A stretch of DNA of 64,000 nucleotides from Opitutia bacterium (GCA_947474365.1 CANJIU010000045.1:1-64000), one strand, 5' to 3'; numbered from the stretch's first letter, positions 52,867 to 62,526 are shown. Notes: a model not told the origin generated them from the letters alone. Numbers and translations: made by a program.

Positions 52867-54153
52867 ATGCCGACGACCTGGAAAGCCGGCGTGGCCACGA
52901 CCGACATCACGCCGACCGAGCCCATGTGGCTGGCGGGCTGGGCCGCGCGCCGCCAACCCGCGCTGCGCGCCGCAGCCGGGCTTTTTGCGAAGGCGTTCGC
53001 GCTCGAGGATGCGACCGGAAATTGCTTCGTGATCGTGACGGCCGATTTGATTGCGATTCCGCGGACGCTCGCGCAAGCCGTGGCCGCACGCGTGGCGCGG
53101 CGCAGGAGCATCCCCCGCGAGCACCTGCTGTTCAACGCCTCGCACACCCACACCGGTCCGGAAATCCGGCCAGACAAGGTGCCCTTCTTCGAAATCCCGC
53201 CGGAATTCGCCGCCAAAATCGCGCCGTACGTTCTCGGGCTGGAAGAAAAACTGGCGAACGTGATCGACGACGCCCTGCAGCGCCTCGAACCGGTCACGCT
53301 GAGCGTGGAACAGGGTCGCACCGCGTTCGCGCAAAACCGCCGCTCAACGGCTGGCGCGACGGATCACGACGTGCCAATGCTGTGTGCGCGACGGCTGAAC
53401 GGCGCGCCACTCGCTGTTTTGTTCGGCTACGCCTGCCACAATCTCACGCTGCCACCGGCGTTTTGCGAGTATCACGGTGACTACGCCGGCGTGGCGCAGG
53501 AACGCGTGGAAACGGCGCTCCCCGGAGTCACGGCGTTGTTTTTGTCCGGCGCCGGCGCGGATCAAGATCCGTCGCCCCGCGGCACGCTGGAACTCACGCA
53601 GACGCACGGCCAATCGCTCGCCACTGAAGTGGAGAAGGGCTGGGCGCGCGGCGGACGGCCGGTTTCAGGCGGACTGGCGGTGGCGTTCGAGGAGATTGAA
53701 TTGGACCTGTATCCGCTGCCTGCGCTGGAGGTGTTGCGCGCCGACGCCACATCGGATGACGCGCCGCGGCGCCGCAAGGCCGCCTTCCTGCTCGCGACAC
53801 TGAGAGCGGGGCACCCGCTGCCGACGACTCAACTCCTCCCCGTGCAGGTCGTGCGACTCGGAGGCGAAATGCTGCTCATCTCGCTCGGTGGCGAGCCGGT
53901 GGCTGAGTATGCGCAGCGTTTCAAGGCTGACTATGCTGATCCGATCGTGTGGGTCGCCGGTTACTGCAACGACATGTTTGGGTACCTGCCGACACGCCGC
54001 GTGCAACAAGAGGGCGGATACGAGGGAGGACGCGCCGCGCTTTGGAGCGCCCTCCCCGGCCCGGTGGCGGAATCGTCCGAGGAGCGCGCCATCGTGGCGG
54101 TGCACCGGCTGGTCGGCGGCATTCCCGATCGGGTCCCGGGAATCGGGCGGTAG
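52867..54153 (+). CDS. Neutral/alkaline non-lysosomal ceramidase-like N-terminal domain protein
   Basis: The 428-residue protein carries the ceramidase-like N-terminal pattern: TTDITPTEPMWLAGW at the start, FNASHTHTGPEI with two metal-ligand histidines, YACHNLTLPP and GAGADQDPSPRG. Full ceramidases have an additional C-terminal domain that is missing here. Stand-alone copies of this length are common in Verrucomicrobia and Planctomycetes, where they are probably metal-dependent hydrolases of unknown substrate. The start follows the SDR stop by two bases; there is no separate promoter space, so they are co-translated. No signal peptide is visible. Confidence 0.85.
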   Translation: MPTTWKAGVATTDITPTEPMWLAGWAARRQPALRAAAGLFAKAFALEDATGNCFVIVTADLIAIPRTLAQAVAARVARRRSIPREHLLFNASHTHTGPEIRPDKVPFFEIPPEFAAKIAPYVLGLEEKLANVIDDALQRLEPVTLSVEQGRTAFAQNRRSTAGATDHDVPMLCARRLNGAPLAVLFGYACHNLTLPPAFCEYHGDYAGVAQERVETALPGVTALFLSGAGADQDPSPRGTLELTQTHGQSLATEVEKGWARGGRPVSGGLAVAFEEIELDLYPLPALEVLRADATSDDAPRRRKAAFLLATLRAGHPLPTTQLLPVQVVRLGGEMLLISLGGEPVAEYAQRFKADYADPIVWVAGYCNDMFGYLPTRRVQQEGGYEGGRAALWSALPGPVAESSEERAIVAVHRLVGGIPDRVPGIGR

Positions 54154-54295
54154 TCGTTGCGCGGTCGCAAGCCGTCGTTTCCAAAATTTCTCGCCAGACG
54201 CGCATCCAAGTGGCTCGCTCCAACGCGTTCCCCTGCGCGGTCGGTCGCTTCCGCACCGCGCCCTACCCTTCCGCTCCTCCCCTTCCACCTGTTCC

Positions 54296-55936
54296 ATGCA
54301 TTGGTCCCAAAACTACGCTCCTGTCGGCGGCATCGGTACGTCGGCGCTGATTGCTGCAGTACCCGTCGTCATCCTCCTCGCGCTGCTCGCGTTCTGGCAC
54401 ATGCGCGCCCACATCGCCGCGCTCATCGCGCTTGGAACGGCGGGGGCGATTGCCACAATCGTTTACGGCATGCCGGTGAAACTCGCACTGGCGGCGGCCG
54501 GCTACGGTGCGGCGTTTGGCTTTCTTCCGATCGGCTGGTTAATCATCAACGCGATCTTCATCTACCAGCTCTCCGTCGAGACCGGCCAGTTTGCCGTGCT
54601 GCAAAAACAGATCGCCGGCGTCTCCGGTGACCGGCGCATCCAGGCGCTGCTGCTCGCATTCTCCTTCGGTGCGTTCATCGAGGGCGCGGCGGGCTTCGGC
54701 GCTCCGGTGGCGATCAGCGGCGCCCTGATGATCGGGCTCGGCTTCAAGCCGCTTGAGGCCGCCAAGCTCGCCCTGATCGGCAACACCGCGCCAGTCGCGT
54801 TTGGTTCGCTCGGCATCCCGCTCGTTACGCTCGCGCCGCTGACCGGCCTCGATCTGCTGCAACTCAGCGCGATGGTCGGGCGGCAATTGCCGATCTTCTC
54901 GCTCATCGTGCCGTTCTGGCTGGTCGCGGCGCAGGCCGGCTGGCGCGGAATGATCGGCGTGTGGCCGGCCTGCCTCGTCGCAGGCGGAAGTTTCGGGATC
55001 ATGCAGTTTGTGATGAGCAATTTTCACGGGCCCTGGCTCGTCGACATCGTGAGCGCCGCCGTGTCGATGCTTTCGCTCGTTGTCCTGATGCGGTTCTGGC
55101 AGCCCAAGGAGATCTCCACCAACGTGGCGACCACCTCTGCGACGCCCACCGCCGCGCCGGCCACCGGCCCGGCCTGGAAGGCGTGGCTGCCGTGGATTTT
55201 TCTCACGGGCTTCGTCTTCATGTGGGGGCTCCCAGTGATAAAAGACCGGCTCAACGCCTGGTACGCGCCGAAGATTGCCGTGCCGTTCCTGCACAAGGCC
55301 GTCGAAAAGATGCCTCCGGTGGCGCCCAAACCGGAGCTCGAAAGCGCCCTCTTCACACTCAATCTCCTCTCCGCCACCGGCACGGCCCTCCTGCTCGCCG
55401 GCGTGCTCTCGGCGATCTGCCTCGGCGTCGGCGCCCGGCGCGCCGTTTCCATCTACGGCCACACGCTGCTGCGCGTGCGCATCTCGCTCCTCACGATCTC
55501 CGTGATGATGGCGCTGGGATTCACGACGCGTTACAGCGGCACGGATACGACCATGGGGCTCGCGATGGCGGGCACCGGCTGGCTTTTCCCGTTCTTCTCG
55601 CCGCTGATCGGCTGGCTGGGCGTCGCCCTGACCGGCAGCGACACGTCGTCGAACGTCCTCTTCGGCAACCTGCAGAAGGTCTCCGCGGAACAGCTTGGGT
55701 TTTCCCCCATCTTGATGTGCGCCTCGAACAGCTCCGGCGGCGTGATGGGCAAGATGATCGATGCGCAGAGCATCGTGGTCGCGAGCGTGGCGACCGGCGG
55801 GCATGCCGAAAGCCCGACTGCCGGAAAAATCCTGCGGACCGTCTTCTGGCACAGCATCGCCCTCGCCGTCCTCGTCGGCATTCTCGTCATGCTCCAGGCC
55901 TACGTTTGGCCGGGCATGGTGCCGGGGGCCAAGTAG
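54296..55936 (+). CDS. lctP: L-lactate/glycolate permease (LctP family)
   Basis: The 546-residue transporter has about 13 hydrophobic helices and the family motif FIEGAAGFGAPVAISGALMIGLG. The second half carries GSDTSSNVLFGNLQ and SNSSGGVMGKMID, both typical of lactate/glycolate permeases that import 2-hydroxy acids with protons. The gene follows the ceramidase-like gene by 142 bp and faces glcDEF from the opposite strand, so uptake and oxidation of lactate or glycolate are encoded side by side. The ATG at 54,296 starts MHWSQNYAPVGG, the family N-terminus. Confidence 0.93.
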   Translation: MHWSQNYAPVGGIGTSALIAAVPVVILLALLAFWHMRAHIAALIALGTAGAIATIVYGMPVKLALAAAGYGAAFGFLPIGWLIINAIFIYQLSVETGQFAVLQKQIAGVSGDRRIQALLLAFSFGAFIEGAAGFGAPVAISGALMIGLGFKPLEAAKLALIGNTAPVAFGSLGIPLVTLAPLTGLDLLQLSAMVGRQLPIFSLIVPFWLVAAQAGWRGMIGVWPACLVAGGSFGIMQFVMSNFHGPWLVDIVSAAVSMLSLVVLMRFWQPKEISTNVATTSATPTAAPATGPAWKAWLPWIFLTGFVFMWGLPVIKDRLNAWYAPKIAVPFLHKAVEKMPPVAPKPELESALFTLNLLSATGTALLLAGVLSAICLGVGARRAVSIYGHTLLRVRISLLTISVMMALGFTTRYSGTDTTMGLAMAGTGWLFPFFSPLIGWLGVALTGSDTSSNVLFGNLQKVSAEQLGFSPILMCASNSSGGVMGKMIDAQSIVVASVATGGHAESPTAGKILRTVFWHSIALAVLVGILVMLQAYVWPGMVPGAK

Positions 55937-56004
55937 GGGCCGAGCCGTGCCAAATAAACCTGAATTGGCGAAACGCGCCCACCCTTCGGCGGCGATACCA
56001 TCGC

Positions 56005-56469
56005 CTACTTTTTTGGCACCACGCTGTTGCCGGACGGGCGCATCGACTGCCACGCGAACATCCGCCACGTGCCGCCCTCGTTGCGCCAGAGCGCCATGTA
56101 GCGCAGCTTGACCTCGGACCACGTCGGCCCGAGGCGTTTCCGCATCTCCTGCGCGCCGATCAAAACGACGACGTCCGTCGACGGCTTCAGCGTCTCGACG
56201 CCAGACGTCTTGGCGTCCGTGTAAGCGGTATCGCCCGCGAGCATGTTCTTCACGTAGTCGGCCTTCGACTCGATGCGCCCATCGGAGTGCACGAAGCGCA
56301 ATTCCTCCGACATCAGGCGCGCGAGTGCCGCGCCATCGCCAGCCATCATCGCCGCCAGACGCGCCTGATCCGCCCGCAAGACCGCGTCAATCGCAGGATC
56401 GGCCGCTCGCGTGGAAAGACACGCACCTGCGAGCAAAGCAACAACGGCCCATTTTCGAAACAGGTTCAT
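56005..56469 (-). CDS. Exported NTF2-like (SnoaL/DUF4440) protein at the end of the glc operon
   Basis: The 154-residue protein has a signal peptide (KWAVVALLAGACLSTRA) and a single cone-shaped NTF2-like domain. Visible parts are LRADQARLAAMMAGDGAAL, LMSEELRFVHSDGRIESKADYV and a C-terminal YMALWRNEGGTWRMFAWQS. Such domains bind small molecules or act as catalysts in unrelated pathways. It is the last gene of the glcDEF run, starting three bases after glcF, so it may be co-expressed with the oxidase; its function there is not known. Confidence 0.8.
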   Translation of the reverse strand: MNLFRKWAVVALLAGACLSTRAADPAIDAVLRADQARLAAMMAGDGAALARLMSEELRFVHSDGRIESKADYVKNMLAGDTAYTDAKTSGVETLKPSTDVVVLIGAQEMRKRLGPTWSEVKLRYMALWRNEGGTWRMFAWQSMRPSGNSVVPKK

Positions 56470-56472
56470 GGC

Positions 56473-57747
56473 TCAGGACGTTTTCGCGGAAGCGTCATAG
56501 GCATCGCGCAGCACCTGCATCGTATGCCGCACGGTGATGGTTGAGTTCGTCTTGGCGAGATGGGTGCGCAGCTGGGTGAGACACCCGATGTTTCCCGTCG
56601 CCACCGTGGTTGCACCGGTTGCGGTGACCGCCTGGGCTTTTTGCGCGCCGAGCGAATGGGCGATCACGGGCTGATCGAGATTATAGGTGCCCGCGCTCCC
56701 GCAGCAGAGGTGGGCGTTGGCCATCTCGCGCAGGTCCAACCCGGGAATTGCGCGGAGCAGGCCGCGCGGCTCCGCCCGCACATTCTGGGCGTTCGCCAGG
56801 TGACACGCATCGTGGTACGCAACCGCGCGGGCCTCGCCCCAACCGGCGGGTTTTTCCCGCAGACCGAGTTTCGCCAGAAACACGCTCACGTCGACGACCC
56901 GCTTGCAGAACGCCGCCGCGCGCGCCTCGTCCGGCGTTCCACGCAGGATCAGGTGGTATTCATGCATCGCGGAGCCACAGCCGGCGGCGTTGGTCAGGAT
57001 CGCGTCCACGTCGGCCGGAAAGGCGTCGAGATTGCGCCGCGCAAACGCCTGCGCCGCGCGCAAATCGCCGGTGTGCCACGCGAGTCCGCCGCAGCAGCCC
57101 TGCTCCGCGGGAATGATCACCTCTACGCCGTTGCGCGTCAGCACGTCGATCGTCGCCACGTTGATGTCCGGATCGAGCACCTGCTGTGCGCAGCCGGCGA
57201 GCAACGCCACCCGCGCGCGGCGTTCTCCCCGCGCGGGTGAGACGGGCGGCAGCACCACGGCGGCGGGCACGTCCTTCGGAGCGAGATCGAGCATGGGCCG
57301 CAGCACGGCAGGCACGAGCGCCCCGAGCGCGCGACCGAGCGCTGCGCCGCGCAGGGCGAGACGGAATCGCGCGGGGAACGGAATGGTTTGCGCGGCGAGC
57401 CAACGGCGGAGTTTTTCGCCCATCGTCCGGGCGGCTGTCGGCTCCGTCTTGGCGCGGTACGGGCTGATGAGATCGCGATACGGGACGCCGCTAGGGCAGG
57501 CCGGTTCGCAGGCGAGGCAGCCGAGACAGCGATCAATGTGCGGCTGCGCGGCGGCGGCGGGCAGAGTGCCTTCGAGCACCTGCTTCATCAAAATGATTCG
57601 GCCCCGGGGCGAATCCATCTCCTGGCCCAGCTCCTGATACGTCGGGCAGGCCGCGAGGCAAAACCCGCAGTGCACGCAGGCCTGTACCGCATGCGCCATC
57701 GGGTCGCCCAACGGGCCGTGTTCGTTTGGTTTGATCGCGTGGAGCAT
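56473..57747 (-). CDS. glcF: Glycolate/lactate oxidase iron-sulfur subunit GlcF
   Basis: The 424-residue protein has two [4Fe-4S] cluster motifs, CVHCGFCLAACPT and CLGCLACEPACPS, followed by two CCG domains with GCAQQ...CCGGLAWH and HDACH...CCGSAGTYN. It accepts electrons from the flavin subunits and passes them to the respiratory chain. Its start at 57,747 lies two bases after the glcE stop. The arrangement glcD-glcE-glcF and the neighbouring permease support a complete glycolate or D-lactate oxidase. Confidence 0.95.
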   Translation of the reverse strand: MLHAIKPNEHGPLGDPMAHAVQACVHCGFCLAACPTYQELGQEMDSPRGRIILMKQVLEGTLPAAAAQPHIDRCLGCLACEPACPSGVPYRDLISPYRAKTEPTAARTMGEKLRRWLAAQTIPFPARFRLALRGAALGRALGALVPAVLRPMLDLAPKDVPAAVVLPPVSPARGERRARVALLAGCAQQVLDPDINVATIDVLTRNGVEVIIPAEQGCCGGLAWHTGDLRAAQAFARRNLDAFPADVDAILTNAAGCGSAMHEYHLILRGTPDEARAAAFCKRVVDVSVFLAKLGLREKPAGWGEARAVAYHDACHLANAQNVRAEPRGLLRAIPGLDLREMANAHLCCGSAGTYNLDQPVIAHSLGAQKAQAVTATGATTVATGNIGCLTQLRTHLAKTNSTITVRHTMQVLRDAYDASAKTS

Positions 57748-57749
57748 CG

Positions 57750-58817
57750 TCAGTCGTCGAGATTCGGAAATCGTTTCTGCGGATCCAGCGCCGCCTTGAC
57801 GGCGTGCATGACCACGAAATTGCGACGCGGTCCGAGCCAGAGCGGGCCCGCCCCACGCAATGTCACCCCGCTCCATGGCAGTGACGACAATGTGGCGCCC
57901 GGCGGAACCGAAACGTAGCCGACATTGCCGCCTCCGCTGATCCAGCCGCCCGCCCCCGAGAGGCCGCGCACGAGCGAGGAAAATTCCGGCACGTCCGGCG
58001 GCGTCAGCGCCATTTTCGCCAGCTCGCCATCCTCCCGAGCCCACCGGAACCCGGTGATTTCCCGCCACAAGCGGTCAGCCTCCGCCTCTGGGAGCACCGC
58101 GCCTGGAAACCGCACGAGCACCTCCGCACTGAGCGCGTCAAGCGCCGCGGCCGGGCCGCCCAACCGGGCAAACACCGCGGTCTCCTCCACCGAGGCATCG
58201 AGCGCATCGAGTTCCCATCGCGTGACCGCTGCTTCGGAGAGAATGCGGGCCTTCACGTGGGAATTCTTCGCCTCAAGCCGCAGGGTGCGCAGCGCGCGCG
58301 GACGCGGAAACACCTTGAACGTCAGCTCGGCGAGCGCACAAAACCGCCCCGCGCTGCCGACGAAGAATTTCGGAAAGTCGAAGCCCGCGGCGTTCTTCAC
58401 GACTTTGCCCCCCATCCGCAACAGGCGGCCCTCGCCGTCAACGAACTGCACCCCGAGGATGAAGTCGCGCAGCCCGCCAAAGCGCCATCGTCCGGGACCG
58501 CTCAATCCCGCGGCGACCGTGCCGCCCAGCGTCGCACCGGCCTCCGCCAGCATCGGATCAAACGGCAGGTACTGCCCGCGTTCCGCGAGCACGGCGATGA
58601 TCTCCCGCAACGGCGTGCCGGCGAGCGCGGTGAAGGTAAATTCGCTCGGCTCGTATTCGACGATTCCCGACAGCTTCGCCGTGGAGATGCGGACGTACTC
58701 GTCGGCCACGGCCGCCAGCCGCGACTTCGTGCCGGCTCCAACGGCGATCGCGCGGGGCGCGGCACGCACGGCGTCGGCGAGTTCCGCCGGGGTGGAAGGG
58801 GCATGCGACACGTTCAT
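57750..58817 (-). CDS. glcE: Glycolate/lactate oxidase FAD subunit GlcE
   Basis: The 355-residue FAD_binding_4 protein starts with AIAVGAGTKSRL and contains LGGTVAAGLSGPGRWRFGG and KNAAGFDFPKFFVGSAG, signatures of GlcE. It carries the second flavin of the GlcDEF complex and is smaller than GlcD, as expected. A glycine-rich segment (SGAGGWISGGGNVGYVSV) is at the C-terminal part. It lies 31 bp after glcD and 2 bp before glcF. Confidence 0.94.
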   Translation of the reverse strand: MNVSHAPSTPAELADAVRAAPRAIAVGAGTKSRLAAVADEYVRISTAKLSGIVEYEPSEFTFTALAGTPLREIIAVLAERGQYLPFDPMLAEAGATLGGTVAAGLSGPGRWRFGGLRDFILGVQFVDGEGRLLRMGGKVVKNAAGFDFPKFFVGSAGRFCALAELTFKVFPRPRALRTLRLEAKNSHVKARILSEAAVTRWELDALDASVEETAVFARLGGPAAALDALSAEVLVRFPGAVLPEAEADRLWREITGFRWAREDGELAKMALTPPDVPEFSSLVRGLSGAGGWISGGGNVGYVSVPPGATLSSLPWSGVTLRGAGPLWLGPRRNFVVMHAVKAALDPQKRFPNLDD

Positions 58818-58848
58818 GCGCGGGGTGCGTTGCTGGAGAAATCGCGTT

Positions 58849-60333
58849 TCATTCCCGTGAAATCACTCCCGCCCGCTCGAGCGGATGGAGTCCGTGCTGC
58901 GCGAGCGCCGGCGCCTCCGCGCTCGGGAACATCTTGCCCGGGTTCGCGATGCCGTGCGGATCGAAGGCGGCGTGCACGCGATGCATGCAGGCAATCTCCT
59001 CGGCGGAAAACATCGCCGGCAGATAATCGCGCTTTTCCATGCCGACCCCGTGCTCGCCCGTGATGGACCCGCCCATCTCGACGCACATCCGCAAAATTTT
59101 CCCGGCCAGCTCCTCCGCGCGGATGAGCCCCTGCGGGTCGCGCCCGTCGTAGAGAATCAGCGGATGCAGGTTGCCGTCGCCCGCGTGAAACACATTGGCG
59201 CACCGGATGCCCATCTCGGCCGACCACGCGTTGATCTTGCGCAAGGCCTCGCCGAGACGCCGGCGGGGGACCACGCCGTCCTGCACGATGAAGTCCGGCG
59301 ACAGCCGGCCCACCGCACTGAACGCGCTCTTCCGCCCTTTCCAAATCGCGAGCCGTTCCGCCGCATCGCGCGCCGGCCGCACCTCGACCGGTCGGCTGGC
59401 CGCGAGGATCTCGTCGAGGCGGATCCGATCCACGGCCACGACTTCGCGCGGACCTTCGAGCTCCACGATCAACACGGCCTCGCAACCCGGCGGGTAGTCG
59501 GCATGCACCGCCGCCGACGCCGCCTGCAGCGCCAGCGCGTCCATGATCTCGATTGCGCCGGGAAGCAGTCCGCTCGCGACCACCGCCGCAACCGCGTCAC
59601 CCGCCTGCTCGAGCGTGCGATAGCCGGCGAGCACGGTGTGAAACATCTCAGCGCGGGGCAGCAACTGCAGAGTGATTTCGAGCGCGACACCGAAAAGCCC
59701 CTCGTTGCCGACGAACAGCCCCGTCCAGTCCGGTCCAATCGGCTCGCGGCTCATTCCGCCAAACTCGACCACCTCACCGCTCGCCAGCACGGCCTTGAGC
59801 CCCAGCACATGGTTCGAGGTCATGCCGTATTTCAGGCAATGCGCTCCGCCGGCGTTGAAGGCCACGTTGCCGCCAATCGTGCAGATCGATTGGCTCGAAG
59901 GGTCCGGGGCGTAGTGCAGACCGTGCGGCTGCGCCGCCGCCGTCACCGCGAGATTCACCGTGCCCGGCTCGACGACCGCGATGCGCAGAGCCGGATCGAC
60001 GCGGAGAATCCGGTTCAGTCGATTCAGCGCCAGCACGATGCCGCCCGCGAATGGCACGGAGCCTCCCGAAAGGCTCGTGCCGCTGCCGCGCGCGACGAAC
60101 GGGAGTTTCTCCGTGTGGCAAAATCGCACCACGGCGATCACCTCGTCCTGCGTTTCCGGCACCACCACGGCGAGCGGCGTGGCCTGGAATGCCGTGAGTC
60201 CGTCGCTCTCATAAGCCGCGAGCTGCGCGGGTCCCGTCATCACGCGACCGGGCGGCAGCAGGGCCGTCAGCCGGTGGATCACGGCGGCATCGGGTAGGGA
60301 TGCGACGGGTTTGGTCATGCGATCATCCATCAT
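58849..60333 (-). CDS. glcD: Glycolate/D-lactate oxidase FAD subunit GlcD
   Basis: The 494-residue protein oxidises glycolate or D-lactate with FAD. FAD-binding segments are FVARGSGTSLSGG and GGNVAFNAGGAHCLKYG, and the C-terminal catalytic cap has the conserved TGEHGVGMEKRDYLP. All three glc genes are present in the usual order. The start at 60,333 includes a second methionine (MMDDRM) and may begin at the next codon. Confidence 0.95.
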   Translation of the reverse strand: MMDDRMTKPVASLPDAAVIHRLTALLPPGRVMTGPAQLAAYESDGLTAFQATPLAVVVPETQDEVIAVVRFCHTEKLPFVARGSGTSLSGGSVPFAGGIVLALNRLNRILRVDPALRIAVVEPGTVNLAVTAAAQPHGLHYAPDPSSQSICTIGGNVAFNAGGAHCLKYGMTSNHVLGLKAVLASGEVVEFGGMSREPIGPDWTGLFVGNEGLFGVALEITLQLLPRAEMFHTVLAGYRTLEQAGDAVAAVVASGLLPGAIEIMDALALQAASAAVHADYPPGCEAVLIVELEGPREVVAVDRIRLDEILAASRPVEVRPARDAAERLAIWKGRKSAFSAVGRLSPDFIVQDGVVPRRRLGEALRKINAWSAEMGIRCANVFHAGDGNLHPLILYDGRDPQGLIRAEELAGKILRMCVEMGGSITGEHGVGMEKRDYLPAMFSAEEIACMHRVHAAFDPHGIANPGKMFPSAEAPALAQHGLHPLERAGVISRE

Positions 60334-60378
60334 GGAACGCGCCCGGCGGGCCTGACGAGCGCGGAGTTTGGGCGTTTG

Positions 60379-61068
60379 CTATCGCGAATAGACCACGAAC
60401 CACTTGTCGGTGTAGAGGGCATGTTCGGCGACCGGTTTGAATCCGATGGACGCCATCCACGCCTTCGTCTGGTCCTTCGTGACCTGCAGCGCGGGATCGC
60501 TCTTGTGCGGGCCGAGCTCGGGATGAAAATCGATCACCGCGATCTGGCCCTTGGCCTTCAAGTACGGTGCGAGATTTTTCAGGTATTCGGCGCGATTCTC
60601 GATGTGGTGGAGCACGTCATAGATCAACGCCAGATCGACGTTGCGCGCCGGCAGGTTGGGGTCGGTGAATTTACCCAGTACCGCCCGCACATTGGGCGTG
60701 TTCTGTTCCTTGGCGCGTCGGGCGATGTGATCCACGAGGCCCTGTTCGATATCGACGGCGTAGACCGTGCCACCCTGGGCGACGGCTTTCGCCAGCGGCA
60801 CGGTAAACGTGCCCGAGCCGGCACCGATGTCGGCCACGACGCTGTTGGGCTTGAGCTTCAGGGCCGCGACCACCTCGTCGATTTTCAGCTTCCCCACTCG
60901 GTTGGCGGAATCGAGGGTCTTGAGCCACTCCTCGGTGGATCGGGCGCCGAGTTGCGCGGCGGCCGGCGGACACAAAGCGACACCCGCCAGCAGGACGGCC
61001 GCCGTGGCGAGGCTCAAGGGGTGAAAGGCAGCGCGGGAGATTTTCATGAGAGCAAGGATCTGCTTCAT
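60379..61068 (-). CDS. Exported class I SAM-dependent methyltransferase
   Basis: The 229-residue protein combines an apparent signal peptide (FHPLSLATAAVLLAGVALCPPAAA) with a Rossmann-type methyltransferase: VVADIGAGSGTFTVPLA for SAM binding, YAVDIEQGL for the acidic loop and LALIYDVLHHIENRAEYL for the catalytic region. SAM is normally cytoplasmic, so export is puzzling. This class is nevertheless common in Verrucomicrobia and Planctomycetes and may be anchored or retained. The start is 61,068, with 61,047 as the alternative. It is downstream of glcD with a 45-bp gap. Confidence 0.85.
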   Translation of the reverse strand: MKQILALMKISRAAFHPLSLATAAVLLAGVALCPPAAAQLGARSTEEWLKTLDSANRVGKLKIDEVVAALKLKPNSVVADIGAGSGTFTVPLAKAVAQGGTVYAVDIEQGLVDHIARRAKEQNTPNVRAVLGKFTDPNLPARNVDLALIYDVLHHIENRAEYLKNLAPYLKAKGQIAVIDFHPELGPHKSDPALQVTKDQTKAWMASIGFKPVAEHALYTDKWFVVYSR

Positions 61069-61234
61069 GACTGACCGTTGCGGCGCAAAAAACAAGCCGC
61101 ACGTGCCGGCGCAACGCCACGAACCAGCGACCGGGTTCGGGCACAGTCGGAGGAAAAAAGCGTTCGCCGCTGCGGCGCCGCCGTGACTCTTCGCTTTTGT
61201 TTTGGCCAGCAGTGCGTTTTCTGGAGGAGCACCC

Positions 61235-62479
61235 ATGAAAGAACTCCTTCGCGATTCCCGCGTCCAGCGGCTCCTGATCGCGAACACCCTGGGATCGATC
61301 GGCTCGGGCGTGACGATTTTCGCCGTGCCGTGGCTCCTCGTGCATCAGGCTGACGGCAACGAGGCCTTCCGCTGGATCACGATCGCGACCACCGTCGTCC
61401 TGTTTCTGATCATGCCCGCCTACGGTGCCTGGGTAGACCGGAATTCGCGCAAGACTGCCCTCCTCGTGAGCGAGGCGTGGGGTTTCGTTGCCACCTGTAC
61501 GATGGCGATCACGGGGCTGGCCACCGGCGGATTCGCGACGTGGCAGCTGATGGCAGTCTATTTCGCGGGGATGCTCTACTACACGCTGCACTACCCGGCG
61601 AAGTTCGCGATGATCCAGCAGATGTTCGAGCGGTCCCAATACCAGTCGCTCACCGCCCTGCTGGAAATCCAAGGGCAGACTGCAATGATGATCGCCGGCG
61701 GTCTGGGCGGGGTGCTTGTTGAGCACATTCCGCTTTGGGGAATTTTGCTTTTCGACGCCGCGACGTACCTCGCGAGCTTTCTACTCCAGGCCACGCTGCC
61801 CTACACAGCGACCCACCTCGCCACCCACGCCCCGTCTCCGGGCAAGCCGGCGGGTCAACCTTCGGTCTGGTCCGGCATCGCGGTCGGCTGGCGGTGGCTC
61901 CGCGATCGCCCGCGACTCGCATTATTTTTCACCTGCTCGCTCATCCCGTTTATCGTCGTGATGGCGGGAAATTATCTTTTCCCGATCTACGTTTCGCAGA
62001 CGCTCCGGGCGAGTGCGCTCTATTTTGCTGGTGGCGAAATCACGTTCGCCCTCGGGGCGATTCTTGCCGGCTTCCTTCTGCCGCGTCTGATCGGGCGACA
62101 CAGTGCGTCGAGCACGATTCCGGCCACGATGCTGGTCTTCCTCGCCGGGTTGATGGTGCTGATCCTGTTTCGTTTCCCCTTCGCCTTCCTCCTCGCGGGG
62201 GCCCTGCTCGGCTTCGGCAATGCCGGATGCCGCGTCGCGCGTGCGGCCCTGCTCCTTCACCTTGTGCCGAACGAGGTCATGGGTCGCGTCGGTGGATTCT
62301 ACCAGGTGCTAGACCGCGTGCTCCGCACCGTGCTCGTCATGGCCATGGTCGTGATCGACGCCCACGGCCCACCCGCGGGATACATGGTCCTCACCGGTGT
62401 GTTTCTCCTCGCCTTCGTCGGCGTCCTGCAGAGTCGCGCCTCAGTGCGGGTCGTCCCCCCGTCGCCGATCACCCTATAG
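61235..62479 (+). CDS. MFS transporter
   Basis: The 414-residue protein has about 12 hydrophobic helices and a cytoplasmic loop AYGAWVDRNSRKTALLVSE with the MFS motif A-like D-R-x-x-R-K-x signature. A TGYPAKFAMIQQMFERSQYQ-like segment (LHYPAKFAMIQQMF here) and a charged loop between the halves are typical of the DHA3/lysophospholipid or drug exporter group. Substrate cannot be told. A clear Shine-Dalgarno (GGAGGA at 61,223-61,228) lies six bases before the ATG at 61,235. Confidence 0.9.
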   Translation: MKELLRDSRVQRLLIANTLGSIGSGVTIFAVPWLLVHQADGNEAFRWITIATTVVLFLIMPAYGAWVDRNSRKTALLVSEAWGFVATCTMAITGLATGGFATWQLMAVYFAGMLYYTLHYPAKFAMIQQMFERSQYQSLTALLEIQGQTAMMIAGGLGGVLVEHIPLWGILLFDAATYLASFLLQATLPYTATHLATHAPSPGKPAGQPSVWSGIAVGWRWLRDRPRLALFFTCSLIPFIVVMAGNYLFPIYVSQTLRASALYFAGGEITFALGAILAGFLLPRLIGRHSASSTIPATMLVFLAGLMVLILFRFPFAFLLAGALLGFGNAGCRVARAALLLHLVPNEVMGRVGGFYQVLDRVLRTVLVMAMVVIDAHGPPAGYMVLTGVFLLAFVGVLQSRASVRVVPPSPITL

Positions 62480-62526
62480 GATGTTTTCGACGACCCTTCG
62501 GTTCATACCGCACCTCCCACTTACCC

